From the NCBI GenBank assembly GCA_963807225.1, contig CAWEAD010000005.1, positions 62,001-126,000 of the forward strand: a stretch of 64,000 nucleotides of DNA, written 5' to 3'. The stretch is from JAGVGT01 sp963807225 (GTDB taxonomy: Bacteria; Desulfobacterota; Desulfobulbia; Desulfobulbales; JAGXFP01). Both the position numbers and the translations under genes were made by a program. The notes beneath the pieces are model-generated. The model ran no database searches. It had not been told where the DNA came from and was given only the letters and a program-made list of their open reading frames with translations. Below, one piece after another: positions 24,903-33,758 of the stretch (the first letter of the stretch is position 1; every line of letters starts with the position of its first letter).

Positions 24903-26043
24903 CCCGCCCCTCCCATAAATGGGCTCATCATCCAAAGCACCAAGGATGTTACCAACATTCCTCCCTGAAGCGGCAGACCGAAGCGCATTTCCTTTTCCAC
25001 CCCGGAAGGTGAAGCGAAGGGAGTCGCCCCGGTGAAGTTCATCGCCGCATAGGAACTAATCGCCAGGCAGAGCAGAACTTGGGCAGCCATGGCCGGTATG
25101 GCGCCGGCGCCGTTCCACCGCAGGATCATTAAGGAGCCCACCGTCCGGCCAGCAAACCTTTCAGGTAAAATGCCCGGAACGGCAACCAGGGCAACAGTGC
25201 CGGAACCAGCACCGCTCCGGCCAGGAGCCCGACCAGAAAGGCCGGTGCGGCCAAAAGCCAGCGCGACCAGGCCATCGCCCATGAATACCCCCAGGGGCCG
25301 AAGCCGGAGAGAACCAGGATGGCCGCCAAGCCGATCGCGGAAGGCTTTAGCGCCATCGATAACTCGACCGGGGTCAGAATCAACCGTTCCCCCATTGAAA
25401 AAGTCAACCGGCGCATGCTCGGCGCAATCTGTTGATCTTGGGCGATAAAGGCGGGTAAGTCGGCGGCGCGTAAAGGCCCCCAGACCACGGTGAAACCGGC
25501 TTGACGACGGATAAGTCCGGCCGAAACCCCGGGAGCGCCCAGTTGGGGCAAAATCAGTCGCCGATGCGCCACCACCCGCTCCAGGCCGCTTACTCTTAGG
25601 CGTTGAAGCAGTTCCCCGGTTGAAAAGGTCTGGTGAGCGGCGGCGCACCAGACATTGATCCCCCTGGTATCCAAAACCAGGAGCCAGGCGTCCAGTCCTT
25701 CGAGATTGGACCGTAAGGTATCGAAACTCAGCTTGTAGTTGGCCGTGACCAGAACCGGCGCCTGGGCATCCGGCCTCCCGACCGCGTACAGCCCGGGCGC
25801 CACCCGATAACCGTTGCGGCGCCAGCCCAAACGGGCTCGCATGGCGCCTAGTCGATCCCGCCAGTTCAAGCTGGTGGCGACTCGTGCCACCGGTCCGGCG
25901 GAACTGGCGACGAAGTCTTCGACAAACCGACAGATCTCGTAACCCGGCTTTTCATGCTCACCGGCCGGCGGTCCGGCGGGTCCGCCGCAACAGGATTCCG
26001 GCAGGTCCGGGTTCTGCGCCATGGGCAGGTCGAGATTTTTCAT
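24899..26043 (-). CDS. hgcA: HgcA, corrinoid mercury methyltransferase, one frameshift
   Basis: About 381 residues after correcting one base near 25140. The soluble corrinoid domain (about 35-185) has VAPGLYAVG, VLVTANYKLSFD, LDAWLLVLDTRGINVWCAA with cobalt-ligand C133, and RLILPQLGAPGVSA. The membrane domain has five helices and ends in MNFTGATPFASPSGVEKEMR. The first frame stops at G-L-L-A-G-R-W-A-P; the rest continues in the next frame from T-V-G-S-L-M-I to 24899. The cap-helix motif, normally NVWCA(A/S)GK, reads NVWCAAAH here. The stop overlaps hgcB. HgcA moves a methyl group from its corrinoid to Hg(II). Activity is uncertain because of the frameshift and the GK to AH change. Confidence 0.88.
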
Positions 26044-26063
26044 CTTCTCACATTCCGGACAAC

Positions 26064-27251
26064 TTATTGTTTCTTCAGCTTCTTCCCGAAGAGATCGCCC
26101 AGGGTTCCCATCCCAGCCGAATCTTCCCGGACATTCTGACTGATGTATTCCCGCACTTCTTCATCGGTTTTGGCCTCTTCGGCCTCCGCCTGGACCGCAG
26201 CAGCCAGACTCAAGGAAATCCGGCGCTGATCCGGGTCGACCTGATCGACGCGGACCTCGACCGTTTCCCCCTCCTTGACGACTTCGCGCGGATGGTTGAT
26301 TTTGCGGCCGCCGGACAGGGCTGAGATGTGAATTAATCCATCTATGCCCTCGGCCAGGGTGACGAAAGCCCCGAAAGGAGCCAGACGGGCCACCCGCCCG
26401 GTTTGCAGAGAACCCACTGGAAACTTACTAACTGCTTCCTGCCAGGGATCCGGCAGCGCTTGTTTGAGGCTGAAGGAGAAGCGATCGTTCTCCCAGTCCA
26501 GCTTCAAGACCACCACCTCGACTCGCTGCCCCACTTCCAGACGGGAATTAATATCATCCACGTGTCCCCAACCGATCTCGGAGACCGGCAACAAGCCTTC
26601 CAGACCACCGATATCGATGAAGGCGCCGAATGGTCGAATCGAGGTAACTACCCCGTTTACCGTAGCGCCGACTTTGAGGGTTTCCTGCAACTCTCGCCGC
26701 ATTTCCTGTTGCTCTTCCTCCAGCAGCTGCCGCCGGGAAAGCACGATGTTCCGGCCGTTCTCACTGTACTGGGTAATGAGAAATGTCAGGCTCTGACCGA
26801 CCAGGGCATCCGGTTCCTCGACCCGGCGCCGATCAACCTGGGAATAGGGGCAGAAGGCCCGCACAGTTCCGGCCAGCTTCACCTCGAAACCACCTTTGAT
26901 TTCCTTTTCAATGGTTCCTTCCACCGGGATCCGGGCGGCATAGGCCTCTTCGAGATGGCCATGCCCGGCCCCGCCACCCAGCTTGGTGGTGAAGAGCATC
27001 TCACTGCGCTGGGCCGAGAGGAAATAAACCTTGAGACGGTCACCCTCCCCCACCGTCAGCTCACCATGCTGATCAAGCAATTCCTCGCGGGACACGTAAC
27101 CTTCACTCTTCCCGCCCACATCCAGAAAGACATTGTTGCCGGTGATCCTGACCACCGTGGCCTCCACCTGTTCACCCGGAGAAAAGGCCCGGGGGGTGGC
27201 GAACTTGCCGTCGAACATCTCCGCGAAACTTCCACCGCCATCAGCCATCAT
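26064..27251 (-). CDS. S1 RNA-binding-domain protein (RpsA-like)
   Basis: About 395 residues with four S1 domains: GEQVEATVVRITGNNVFLDV (first), VEGTIEKEIKGGFEVKL (second), VGATVNGVVTSIRPFGAFID (third) and TGRVARLAPFGAFVTLAEG (fourth). This is the short form of ribosomal protein S1 found in several phyla; E. coli RpsA has six domains. It may be a second S1-like protein that binds RNA. The ATG pair at 27251/27248 follows AGAGGGAC. It ends 20 bases before hgcA on the same strand, so S1-hgcA-hgcB probably form one transcript, behind a Fur-box-like site at 27311. Confidence 0.85.
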   Translation of the reverse strand: MMADGGGSFAEMFDGKFATPRAFSPGEQVEATVVRITGNNVFLDVGGKSEGYVSREELLDQHGELTVGEGDRLKVYFLSAQRSEMLFTTKLGGGAGHGHLEEAYAARIPVEGTIEKEIKGGFEVKLAGTVRAFCPYSQVDRRRVEEPDALVGQSLTFLITQYSENGRNIVLSRRQLLEEEQQEMRRELQETLKVGATVNGVVTSIRPFGAFIDIGGLEGLLPVSEIGWGHVDDINSRLEVGQRVEVVVLKLDWENDRFSFSLKQALPDPWQEAVSKFPVGSLQTGRVARLAPFGAFVTLAEGIDGLIHISALSGGRKINHPREVVKEGETVEVRVDQVDPDQRRISLSLAAAVQAEAEEAKTDEEVREYISQNVREDSAGMGTLGDLFGKKLKKQ

Positions 27252-27310
27252 CTTAATTGTCCCTCTGCAAGTATTGATCGGGAAGAACACCTTCCCGGCC
27301 GGTTTATCTT

Positions 27311-27329
27311 ATTAATGATAATCATGGTT
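27311..27329. promoter_or_regulatory. Fur-box-like operator
   Basis: The central ATGATAATCAT is identical to the core of the 19-base Fur consensus, and 14 of 19 positions match. It lies about 60 bases before the S1-hgcA-hgcB group and 23 bases from the end of the yfcE-like gene. Iron-responsive control is inferred from this site only. Confidence 0.45.
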
Positions 27330-27351
27330 TATTCTTACCTCCAGGCCTCGT

Positions 27352-27861
27352 TCAGGGGAACATGGGAGAACCCACCTCCAGCCTTTCAACCTCGAGGGAG
27401 ACGCAATCGAGAACCATAAAGCTGGGCTGGGCGTCCTTACCCAGCAGCTCGCCGGGGTTGAGCAGGAGGCTGTCGCCGATTTTCTCGACCCGGTACCGAT
27501 GGTTGTGGCCACAGCAGACCACGTCAAAATTTCCCTGGGCGGCTAATCCCCGAGCCATTTGCGGGTAATGGGTAAAAGCGATTTTACGACCACCGGCCTC
27601 GACCGCTCCCAGGACCCCATGATGTGTCAAGGCCGGAAATCTGGTGGAACAGGCGCTGGAGATCAAGTGTTGATCGCCAAGGTTGTTGCCGTAAACCAGA
27701 TGAACCGCCCCGGCAAAAGCGGCTAACTCCTCCAACATGAAGGGCGAAATCAGATCGCCGCAGTGAATGAGCAGGGCACAGCCCCGTTCATTGGCCAAAG
27801 ACACCGCCTGGCGCAGGTTGGGGATTTGATCGTGACTGTCGGAGACGATGGCGACCTTCAT
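27352..27861 (-). CDS. YfcE/MJ0936-type metallophosphoesterase
   Basis: A 169-residue calcineurin-like phosphoesterase. Metal-binding motifs are in order: D-S-H (IVSDSHDQIPN), G-D (HCGDLISPF), G-N (VYGNNLGD), H (FTHYPQMA) and GHNHR (CCGHNHRYRV), then LLNPGELLG. This is the small YfcE family of manganese phosphodiesterases acting on unknown cellular phosphodiesters. Its start overlaps the cobD stop by four bases, so it ends a coupled gene series. A bound metal and catalytic activity are likely since all ligands are present. Confidence 0.88.
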   Translation of the reverse strand: MKVAIVSDSHDQIPNLRQAVSLANERGCALLIHCGDLISPFMLEELAAFAGAVHLVYGNNLGDQHLISSACSTRFPALTHHGVLGAVEAGGRKIAFTHYPQMARGLAAQGNFDVVCCGHNHRYRVEKIGDSLLLNPGELLGKDAQPSFMVLDCVSLEVERLEVGSPMFP

Positions 27862-28943
27862 ATCTCGGGCTCGATGATTTCAGCCAGCGCCGCGAGACAG
27901 CGCCGGTTGGTGGCGGAATCCTTGAGCGAAATCCGAAAATAGCGCTGATCCAGACTGGTGAAATTGGCGCAGTTGCGGATGATGAAGCGGCGCTGCAACA
28001 GGCTCTGGCGTAGATCCCCGGCCCCGAGACGATCGTGTTCCAGTCGACCGAGCAGGAAGTTGGCCCGCCCTGGAACCACCTCTACCCCCCGCAGCCCGGC
28101 CAATTGCTCGGCGACTATCTTTCTTTCACGGGTCACGAAGGAGGCCACCTCGGTCACGTATCCATCGGCATTTTGGCAGAGATATTCGCCGGCGATCTGG
28201 GCCATTCGGTTCACCCCCCAAGGCTTACTGCGTTCCCGTAACCGGGCCAGCAGACCGGTTGGACCGACCATGAATCCCAGACGCAGTCCGGGAATACAGA
28301 AGATCTTGGAGTAGGACTGCAATACCAGCAGGTTGCCCAGAGGCGGCAGATCAAGCAGAGACTCCTCCCCGGTAAAGGGCAGATAGGCCTCATCGACCAG
28401 GAAGTTGCTGTCCCCGTGGCTGGCGATAAAGTCATGGAGCTGCCGGGAAGGGGTCAGAGCCCCGGTGGGATTATTGGGATTACAGAGAAAAACCAGCTCG
28501 TCGCCTCGCAGAACCCCAGCCAGTCGCGACAGATCGAGGACGAAATCGGCAGCCGGATCCAGTTCAAAGTCCAATACCTCAACCCCGGCCCAACCACAGG
28601 CCAGTCGGTAATCGCCATAGCTGGGGTTGATTACCACCCCGACCCGAGGCCGCAAGGCCAAAGGCAGTCCGAAAATGAACTCCGTGGTTCCGTTACCAGC
28701 CAGGATTTCCTTCCGCACGCGATTATATTTGGCGCCCAGACATACACAGAGTGAGTCGCTACCGGTTTCTGGAAGATAGGCGATCTCGTCCAACCGAGCC
28801 AGTAACGCCTCCTTGACACCAGGGGCCGGCCCGAAGGGGGCCAGATTGCTGCTCATGTCTTCCAGCTCGGCCGGAGAGCACCCCAGACTACGGGCCACGG
28901 CCAGGATATCGCCACCATGACTGTTCGGTAACATTTTCTTCAC
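27858..28943 (-). CDS. cobD: PLP aminotransferase-fold enzyme, L-threonine-phosphate decarboxylase type
   Basis: A 361-residue fold-type I PLP enzyme. The N-terminal HGGDILAVARSLG and D-M-S-S-N-L-A-P-F-G are typical of CobD, which makes aminopropanol phosphate for the nucleotide loop of cobalamin. The PLP site reads SYSKIFCIPGLRLG with the Schiff-base lysine, and CNPNNPTGAL and VDEAYLPF are conserved. Histidinol-phosphate aminotransferase is the main alternative, as the families are close. A corrinoid role is favoured by the HGG start and by the neighbouring B12-binding radical SAM gene and hgcA. Its start overlaps the radical SAM stop. Confidence 0.78.
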   Translation of the reverse strand: MKKMLPNSHGGDILAVARSLGCSPAELEDMSSNLAPFGPAPGVKEALLARLDEIAYLPETGSDSLCVCLGAKYNRVRKEILAGNGTTEFIFGLPLALRPRVGVVINPSYGDYRLACGWAGVEVLDFELDPAADFVLDLSRLAGVLRGDELVFLCNPNNPTGALTPSRQLHDFIASHGDSNFLVDEAYLPFTGEESLLDLPPLGNLLVLQSYSKIFCIPGLRLGFMVGPTGLLARLRERSKPWGVNRMAQIAGEYLCQNADGYVTEVASFVTRERKIVAEQLAGLRGVEVVPGRANFLLGRLEHDRLGAGDLRQSLLQRRFIIRNCANFTSLDQRYFRISLKDSATNRRCLAALAEIIEPEI

Positions 28944-30787
28944 TATCTCTCCTTTCGCTTCCGGCGAACGGCCAGGGCCAGCACTCGATCTCCTTCCCGG
29001 AATAGCAAGCGCTTGGCAGCCAGGTCATCGAGAAACTTTACCAGAGCCGGGCGACCGATTCCCGAAAAATCCCGATCCAGGTCGGATATTTCCCTTATTT
29101 CTTCACAGGCTAGATAGAGACGCCTGGATGTGCCGCGCAGACGATGAAGCAGAACCGCGCCGTCGGGAGTCTCCTGCCGGAGCAGCAGAAAATCGCCACC
29201 ATCACGATAACTTAACGGCGGGTATAAATGTGCCGGCGCAGAGCGGCGGCTATGGAAATTCTGCCATTGCCGCAAGCGGAGATGAACCGGGCGCCAAAGC
29301 CGGCGCTGGGTCTGGCGATCAGCCCGAAAACCTTTGACCAGCTGGGGCAGACTGGCCAGAGTCTCAGCCGGGTAGAGTGCCCGCGCCCGTATGTGGATGG
29401 TTCGCGCCCGAATGCCATAAGACTCCGGACTGAGGTCCATGGGACTGCCCCGGCCAAGAAAATAGCGGGCCGGTTGCAACGGTGCTAAAGGCCAGGCATA
29501 ATCCAACACCGCCAGGGTTTCCATCACTTCTTCGGCGGTGGCGCCGGGTAATTCGGTAATCAGATTGCCGGACAGCCTTAGTCCGCAGGCCAGGGCACGC
29601 TTCATCATCGCCAGGTTGGCGATTACCGAGCCCCCTTTGTTCATCTTCCGCAATAAACCGGGGCTCAAAGCCTCGATGCCGACCTGGATCTCGGCCAGGC
29701 CGCCGCGGCTGAAGAGTTCCAGATCGGAACTTTGTTCGCTGCGCAGTTCGGCAAAGAAATGGAGGTCGGCGGGGTCATTCTCCAACTGCCGGAAAAAATC
29801 CCGACTCTCTACGAACGGCAGCACGTTGTCGGTAAAGAAAAAATCCAGGCAGCCATGCACCCGGGCCAGAAATCGCACCTCGTCCAGCATACGCCCGGCG
29901 CTCTTATGTCGATAGCCGCACCATTGCAGGTTGAGGTTGCAGAAGCTGCATTTGCCCCACCAGCAGCCGCGGGAAAACTCCACCGGTAGTTCCGGGAAAA
30001 AACTCTCGTCAGTGAAGACTCGGGGCAACTCGGCAAAGTAATCCCGAAAGTCGGGGCGCGGCAGGGAGTCGAGGTCATCAATCTGCGGAGCCAACCGACC
30101 CTGCTCCCTCACCCCTTCGCTGTCTGGGTAGATGCGCGCCGCTCCCTTCCTGCAAGTTTGCCGCAAATCGTCAACCAGCGCTGCCAACCCCAGCTCACCT
30201 TCGCCACAGACAACGTAGTCAACCTGGGGAAAAACGGCCAGCAGGGCTCCGGCCATTTCCCGATCGCCGCAGGCCGCCCCCCCGAAAACCACCGGCAGGT
30301 CGGGACGGAGTTGCTTGATTCTGCTCGCCGCCGTCAGAGCCGGCAGCAACTGGTTGAAGCAGACCGAAAAGCCGACCAGCTCCAGTTCGGTCAGGGGCAA
30401 ACGCGCCAGCCAATCGTTGAGGCAAAGGGCTACCCGGGCAACGCCTGCGGAGAATGAGGGGCCTAACGCCTTAGCCTTGAAGCGTCCGGCTTCACTGCTA
30501 AAGAGACGAGCGGCGGAATTTGACTTGGCCGGAAACAGATGTGGCGCATAGAGCGCTTCTCCAGCCCAGCCACTTAAAGCCAGCCAATTATAAGCCTCAG
30601 GTCCCAGCGCCTTAGCCACCTCGAGATAGTGATGGTGACAGGTGACAGTCACTCCCGTCACCTGCTCTTCCAGATAAGCTTTCAGGACGGCGAGCTGAAG
30701 AGAAGGACGGTTGAAAGGCGCCCATGGCATTGACAGCAGGGCGACCCGGAACAACCGGGGTGAAACGGTCGCGGCGCTGGATGCCAT
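28943..30787 (-). CDS. B12-binding-domain radical SAM protein (RiPP-maturase-like)
   Basis: A 614-residue enzyme: an N-terminal cobalamin-binding-like domain (VALLSMPWAPFNRPSLQLA ... LVGFSVCFNQLLP ... VFGGAACGD), then a radical SAM core with the cluster motif C-W-W-G-K-C-S-F-C. The spacing is CX4CX2C instead of CX3CX2C. Sequence around it (VEFSRGCWWGKCSFCNLN ... FFTDNVLP) resembles the rSAM/B12 family named for bacteriocin (ocin) maturation, whose members often read GCWWGxxxxCxFC. No precursor peptide gene is visible next to it. It lies between lolA and cobD and overlaps cobD. The reaction is unknown; a cobalamin-dependent methyl transfer is the general expectation. Confidence 0.8.
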   Translation of the reverse strand: MASSAATVSPRLFRVALLSMPWAPFNRPSLQLAVLKAYLEEQVTGVTVTCHHHYLEVAKALGPEAYNWLALSGWAGEALYAPHLFPAKSNSAARLFSSEAGRFKAKALGPSFSAGVARVALCLNDWLARLPLTELELVGFSVCFNQLLPALTAASRIKQLRPDLPVVFGGAACGDREMAGALLAVFPQVDYVVCGEGELGLAALVDDLRQTCRKGAARIYPDSEGVREQGRLAPQIDDLDSLPRPDFRDYFAELPRVFTDESFFPELPVEFSRGCWWGKCSFCNLNLQWCGYRHKSAGRMLDEVRFLARVHGCLDFFFTDNVLPFVESRDFFRQLENDPADLHFFAELRSEQSSDLELFSRGGLAEIQVGIEALSPGLLRKMNKGGSVIANLAMMKRALACGLRLSGNLITELPGATAEEVMETLAVLDYAWPLAPLQPARYFLGRGSPMDLSPESYGIRARTIHIRARALYPAETLASLPQLVKGFRADRQTQRRLWRPVHLRLRQWQNFHSRRSAPAHLYPPLSYRDGGDFLLLRQETPDGAVLLHRLRGTSRRLYLACEEIREISDLDRDFSGIGRPALVKFLDDLAAKRLLFREGDRVLALAVRRKRKER

Positions 30788-30801
30788 GAGATTACTACCC
30801 G

Positions 30802-31455
30802 TTACTGTTTGACAATTTCGGTTCCGGGAGGCGGATCGAACTTGAATACCTGCCGATCAACCGGTTGATTGAGACGGATATTGGTGAAATTGAGCTCGGT
30901 GATGCTGCCAAAGTGGTCGAAAATCTTCAAGCGCCGCACCAGATGGCGATCGTTCAACCAGAGCTCCAGATGCTCGACCTGGCCGTGCTCGACCCTGGGA
31001 AAGAGCATCAGATCTGGGCTCTCGCCGCAGCAGTAGTCTAAACCGGGCAGACGGGGTTCGAAATCACGCAGGATATCTCCGGTACCGACAAAGAAAGAGT
31101 AGGTAACATCAGACTGCAGATATTCATGTGCATCCATGACAATCAGCTGAGCCGACTGGGCAAAGTACATGGTCATGGTCTTACCGTCGCAGATGAAAAC
31201 CTGACGGTCCGGCTCGGTGTAATCCCAGCGCATCAAACCGGGCTTCAGGATCGTCATGCTCCCTTGGCCCTGGCGCTGGCGATGACTCAATTGCATGGTT
31301 GTGATCTGAGTAAAATCGGCCTGAAAAGATTTGGTCTGCTCATAAGTCTGCTGGAGTTGTCGAGCAAGCAAAGCCGGATCAGCCGCGGCCTGAACCGGAG
31401 TCCCCACCAGGCTGATCGAGAAAAGGCTCAGCAACAAGAGAAGTAACTTAACCAT
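30802..31455 (-). CDS. lolA: outer-membrane lipoprotein carrier protein LolA
   Basis: About 217 residues starting MVKLLLLLLSLFSISLVG, with signal cleavage after V-Q-A. The mature part has the LolA pattern: FQADFTQITTM, L-K-P-G-L-M-R-W-D-Y, a strand Q-V-F-I-C-D-G-K-T-M and FFVGTGDILRDF, ending in G-T-E-I-V. LolA escorts lipoproteins across the periplasm. ATG 31455 lies inside the end of murI (eight-base overlap); longer frames upstream would destroy the signal peptide. The gene sits in the murI-lolA-rSAM-cobD-yfcE series. Confidence 0.88.
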   Translation of the reverse strand: MVKLLLLLLSLFSISLVGTPVQAAADPALLARQLQQTYEQTKSFQADFTQITTMQLSHRQRQGQGSMTILKPGLMRWDYTEPDRQVFICDGKTMTMYFAQSAQLIVMDAHEYLQSDVTYSFFVGTGDILRDFEPRLPGLDYCCGESPDLMLFPRVEHGQVEHLELWLNDRHLVRRLKIFDHFGSITELNFTNIRLNQPVDRQVFKFDPPPGTEIVKQ

Positions 31456-32239
31456 GGCCGTTGGTCCTGACCAATTCAATTGACCGGCCGAAGATCCGGG
31501 CTGCGGTCTCCCGGGCGGCATCGGTAATATCCGAGACATAATAGCGACTACTCCCTTTTTTATATAATTTGTCGGCCATCTCCGGATTGTCGGCGAGATA
31601 GGCCCGTAATTCATCAGCCACTGCCGCCGAGGAATCGATCACCTTGACCCGCCGGCCGATTCGGGGCTGGATCAGTCCGCGCAGAAGCGGATAATGGGTG
31701 CATCCCAAGACCAAAGTGTCGACCTGCCGGAGTTTAAGGGGCTGAAGATAGCGGCGGATGATCATTTTGGTTTCCCGACCATCAAGCCAGCCCTCCTCAA
31801 CCAGGGGTACCAGCAAAGGGCAGGGGGTAGAAACTACCTGACTCCCCGGAGCGGCAGCCAGAATCTTTTTTTCGTAGATCCCGCTGCGGATTGTCGCCAA
31901 GGTGCCGATGACCCCGATGCGCCCGGCAGTACTTTCTGCTACGGCCTGGCGGACCGCCGGGGTGATCACTTCAAAAAAAGGCACGGGAAATTCGCGAACC
32001 AGAAGATCGGTAGCCACGCTGGCGGCGGAGTTGCAAGCGATGATGATCAACTTGGCCCCATGTTCCAGTAAAAACCTAGTGTTTTCCAGGGAATACTGAA
32101 TAATTCGCTCCCTGCTCTTTGGGCCGTATGGAGCCCGGGCCAGGTCGCCGAAGTACACCTGGGGGTAATCGGGCAGCAGCTGCTCCACTGCCCGAGCAAC
32201 AGTCATGCCGCCTACCCCGGAATCAAAAATACCTATCAT
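31448..32239 (-). CDS. murI: glutamate racemase
   Basis: A 263-residue racemase that makes D-glutamate for peptidoglycan. Both catalytic cysteines are present in their motifs, IACNSAAS and VLGCTHYPLL. The start MIGIFDSGVGGMTV and YFGDLARAPYG are typical. Length is normal. It is the first gene of a minus-strand series in which each member overlaps or nearly touches the next. Confidence 0.95.
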   Translation of the reverse strand: MIGIFDSGVGGMTVARAVEQLLPDYPQVYFGDLARAPYGPKSRERIIQYSLENTRFLLEHGAKLIIIACNSAASVATDLLVREFPVPFFEVITPAVRQAVAESTAGRIGVIGTLATIRSGIYEKKILAAAPGSQVVSTPCPLLVPLVEEGWLDGRETKMIIRRYLQPLKLRQVDTLVLGCTHYPLLRGLIQPRIGRRVKVIDSSAAVADELRAYLADNPEMADKLYKKGSSRYYVSDITDAARETAARIFGRSIELVRTNGHG

Positions 32240-32354
32240 CTCTGTTGATCTGCTGCCAGAGGTTAAAGAATGCTTCGTTTTGAGGATGCCGTCATCAGAC
32301 GCCGAAGAAGGAAACTCGCTTTATTCTAATCACAATAACAGGTTGCGACCAGAA

Positions 32355-32397
32355 CAAAAAACAGGGGATCCGCCTGTTCGGCAGGTCCCCTGTTTTC
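32355..32397 (-). terminator. terminator downstream of mucR
   Basis: On the minus strand ACAGGGGACCTGC and GCGGATCCCCTGT pair around CGAACAG and run into TTTTTTGTT. A-rich and T-rich ends on both sides would allow two-way action, but the mucR gene upstream on the minus strand is the natural client. Confidence 0.8.
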
Positions 32398-32453
32398 AGA
32401 CTTGCTTCGATTTGCCGCGTTCGGCCAACCGTTAAGCCTGAAGCGGAATCGCT

Positions 32454-32927
32454 TTATTTCTTTTTGCGGGTCCGGGTCGCGCCGGCGGCTTTCCGTTTGG
32501 CAATGGCTTTTTTCAGGTTTTCAGGCAAGCCCCGAGCCTTTCCGGCTTTCTTCCGGCGATCGGACAAGGACTTGGCACACAAAGGCTGCCGGAGAGAAAA
32601 ACCATACTTGGTACGATACTCGCGGCCGGTCAGACCGTGTGACCGGAGATGCTTGGGTGACAGCATCCGAAATTCCTGGCCGCACTCCAGACAAATGATC
32701 TTGTTCTTCTGAATCGATTTTTCTGCAGTAATTCCCGGAGTAGTATCACCCTCGCCAACTTGACCTTCGGCGGTAGCCTGAGCCATTTTACTTTCATCAT
32801 TCTGCAGATCCTGCAAAGCTTTGAAAGTACTCTGCAGTGCAAAAGTTACTTCCTCGGTGCTCATGCCCTTAGAAGTACTTTGCGATTGGACGATGGCGGC
32901 TGCCATCTCAACCAGCGATTTACTCAT
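32454..32927 (-). CDS. MucR/Ros family transcriptional regulator
   Basis: A 157-residue DNA-binding protein with the unusual prokaryotic zinc finger: CLECGQEFRMLSPKHLRSH, giving C-x2-C and the two histidines, followed by GLTGREYRTKYGFS. The C-terminus is very basic (K/R-rich, about 35 residues). MucR proteins are H-NS-like global silencers in Alphaproteobacteria and are also common in Deltaproteobacteria. An N-terminal helical segment would mediate oligomer formation. AAACCTCC-type sequence reads as GGAGG just before the ATG. It appears monocistronic. Confidence 0.9.
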   Translation of the reverse strand: MSKSLVEMAAAIVQSQSTSKGMSTEEVTFALQSTFKALQDLQNDESKMAQATAEGQVGEGDTTPGITAEKSIQKNKIICLECGQEFRMLSPKHLRSHGLTGREYRTKYGFSLRQPLCAKSLSDRRKKAGKARGLPENLKKAIAKRKAAGATRTRKKK

Positions 32928-32959
32928 TTTAAACCTCCTTATTGAATATTCCTTACCTT

Positions 32960-33758
32960 ACCCTGCGAAAGACATTATCGTAACGATATTCCAATAGCAA
33001 GAAATTTTGCAATAAATCATCAACAATTTCTATCTGTCTTACACACAGACCAGAAAAAATTTCCTTCAATCTCATTCAAAGTGCTTGTTCAAAGCACAGT
33101 AAAGCGCAACAATTCCCTGGTTTGCCACACCGCTCCCGACCCCAAGCACCTGCTTGATTATTTTGGATATCACAACATTATATTCACAGTCAAGGTTCAG
33201 AAATTTTTCAGTTCTATAGCCTGATTTCACAGCCTGGATATGCATGCCTATTTGGAATAATCCAAACCCTAAAACCAGCTTCAATAGCGGTTACTTTTAC
33301 TGAGTTTTTTTGATGAAATCGTCTTCATTTTTGCTGGCATCACCCGGCTTGAAGATTCCCTTCACCAACAGAGAATCGCAACTCCACCGTGATTGCTGCC
33401 CAGGCAAGGATTGACGAAATTCGCAGACCGTTGGAATTCAAGATTGTCATCGTCAGCTTCGACGTTCAAACCAAGTCTTCCGCTCTTTCGAACTGCATCA
33501 GTAAAAACAACTAGATCGACTGCAGAACATAAAAGCTGTTTTCAACAGGACGACTGACCTGAGCACTATAAAAAGTCCAACATATTATGCCGAAGATCAA
33601 CCAGCCCGATTCTGTAAACGATGCACCGATCTCTTTGCCTCCACCGAGAAAAGTCTCCCCGCAAGATTGACATTCAGCTGCTCAGGAATTAGATTTACGG
33701 CCACATGAGATGTTCGATTACGCGAATTTCAATACAGATAGAGACGAGGTTAGCGACA
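32960..33758. other. AT-rich intergenic region without a firm gene
   Basis: About 800 bases between mucR (minus) and fmdB (plus). Base composition is clearly more AT-rich than the genes. Two protein-like minus-strand pieces occur: a 70-codon frame at 33072-33284 and a start-less frame at 33511-33675 that contains an E-C-Q-S-C-G-E zinc-ribbon-like start and one hydrophobic helix. Neither has a good ribosome-binding site. They may be remnants of small genes. Confidence 0.35.

Noticed and set aside
33511..33675. Minus-strand frame with E-C-Q-S-C-G and one hydrophobic helix
   Set aside because: It looks protein-like but has no start codon before an in-frame stop; kept only as a possible gene remnant.
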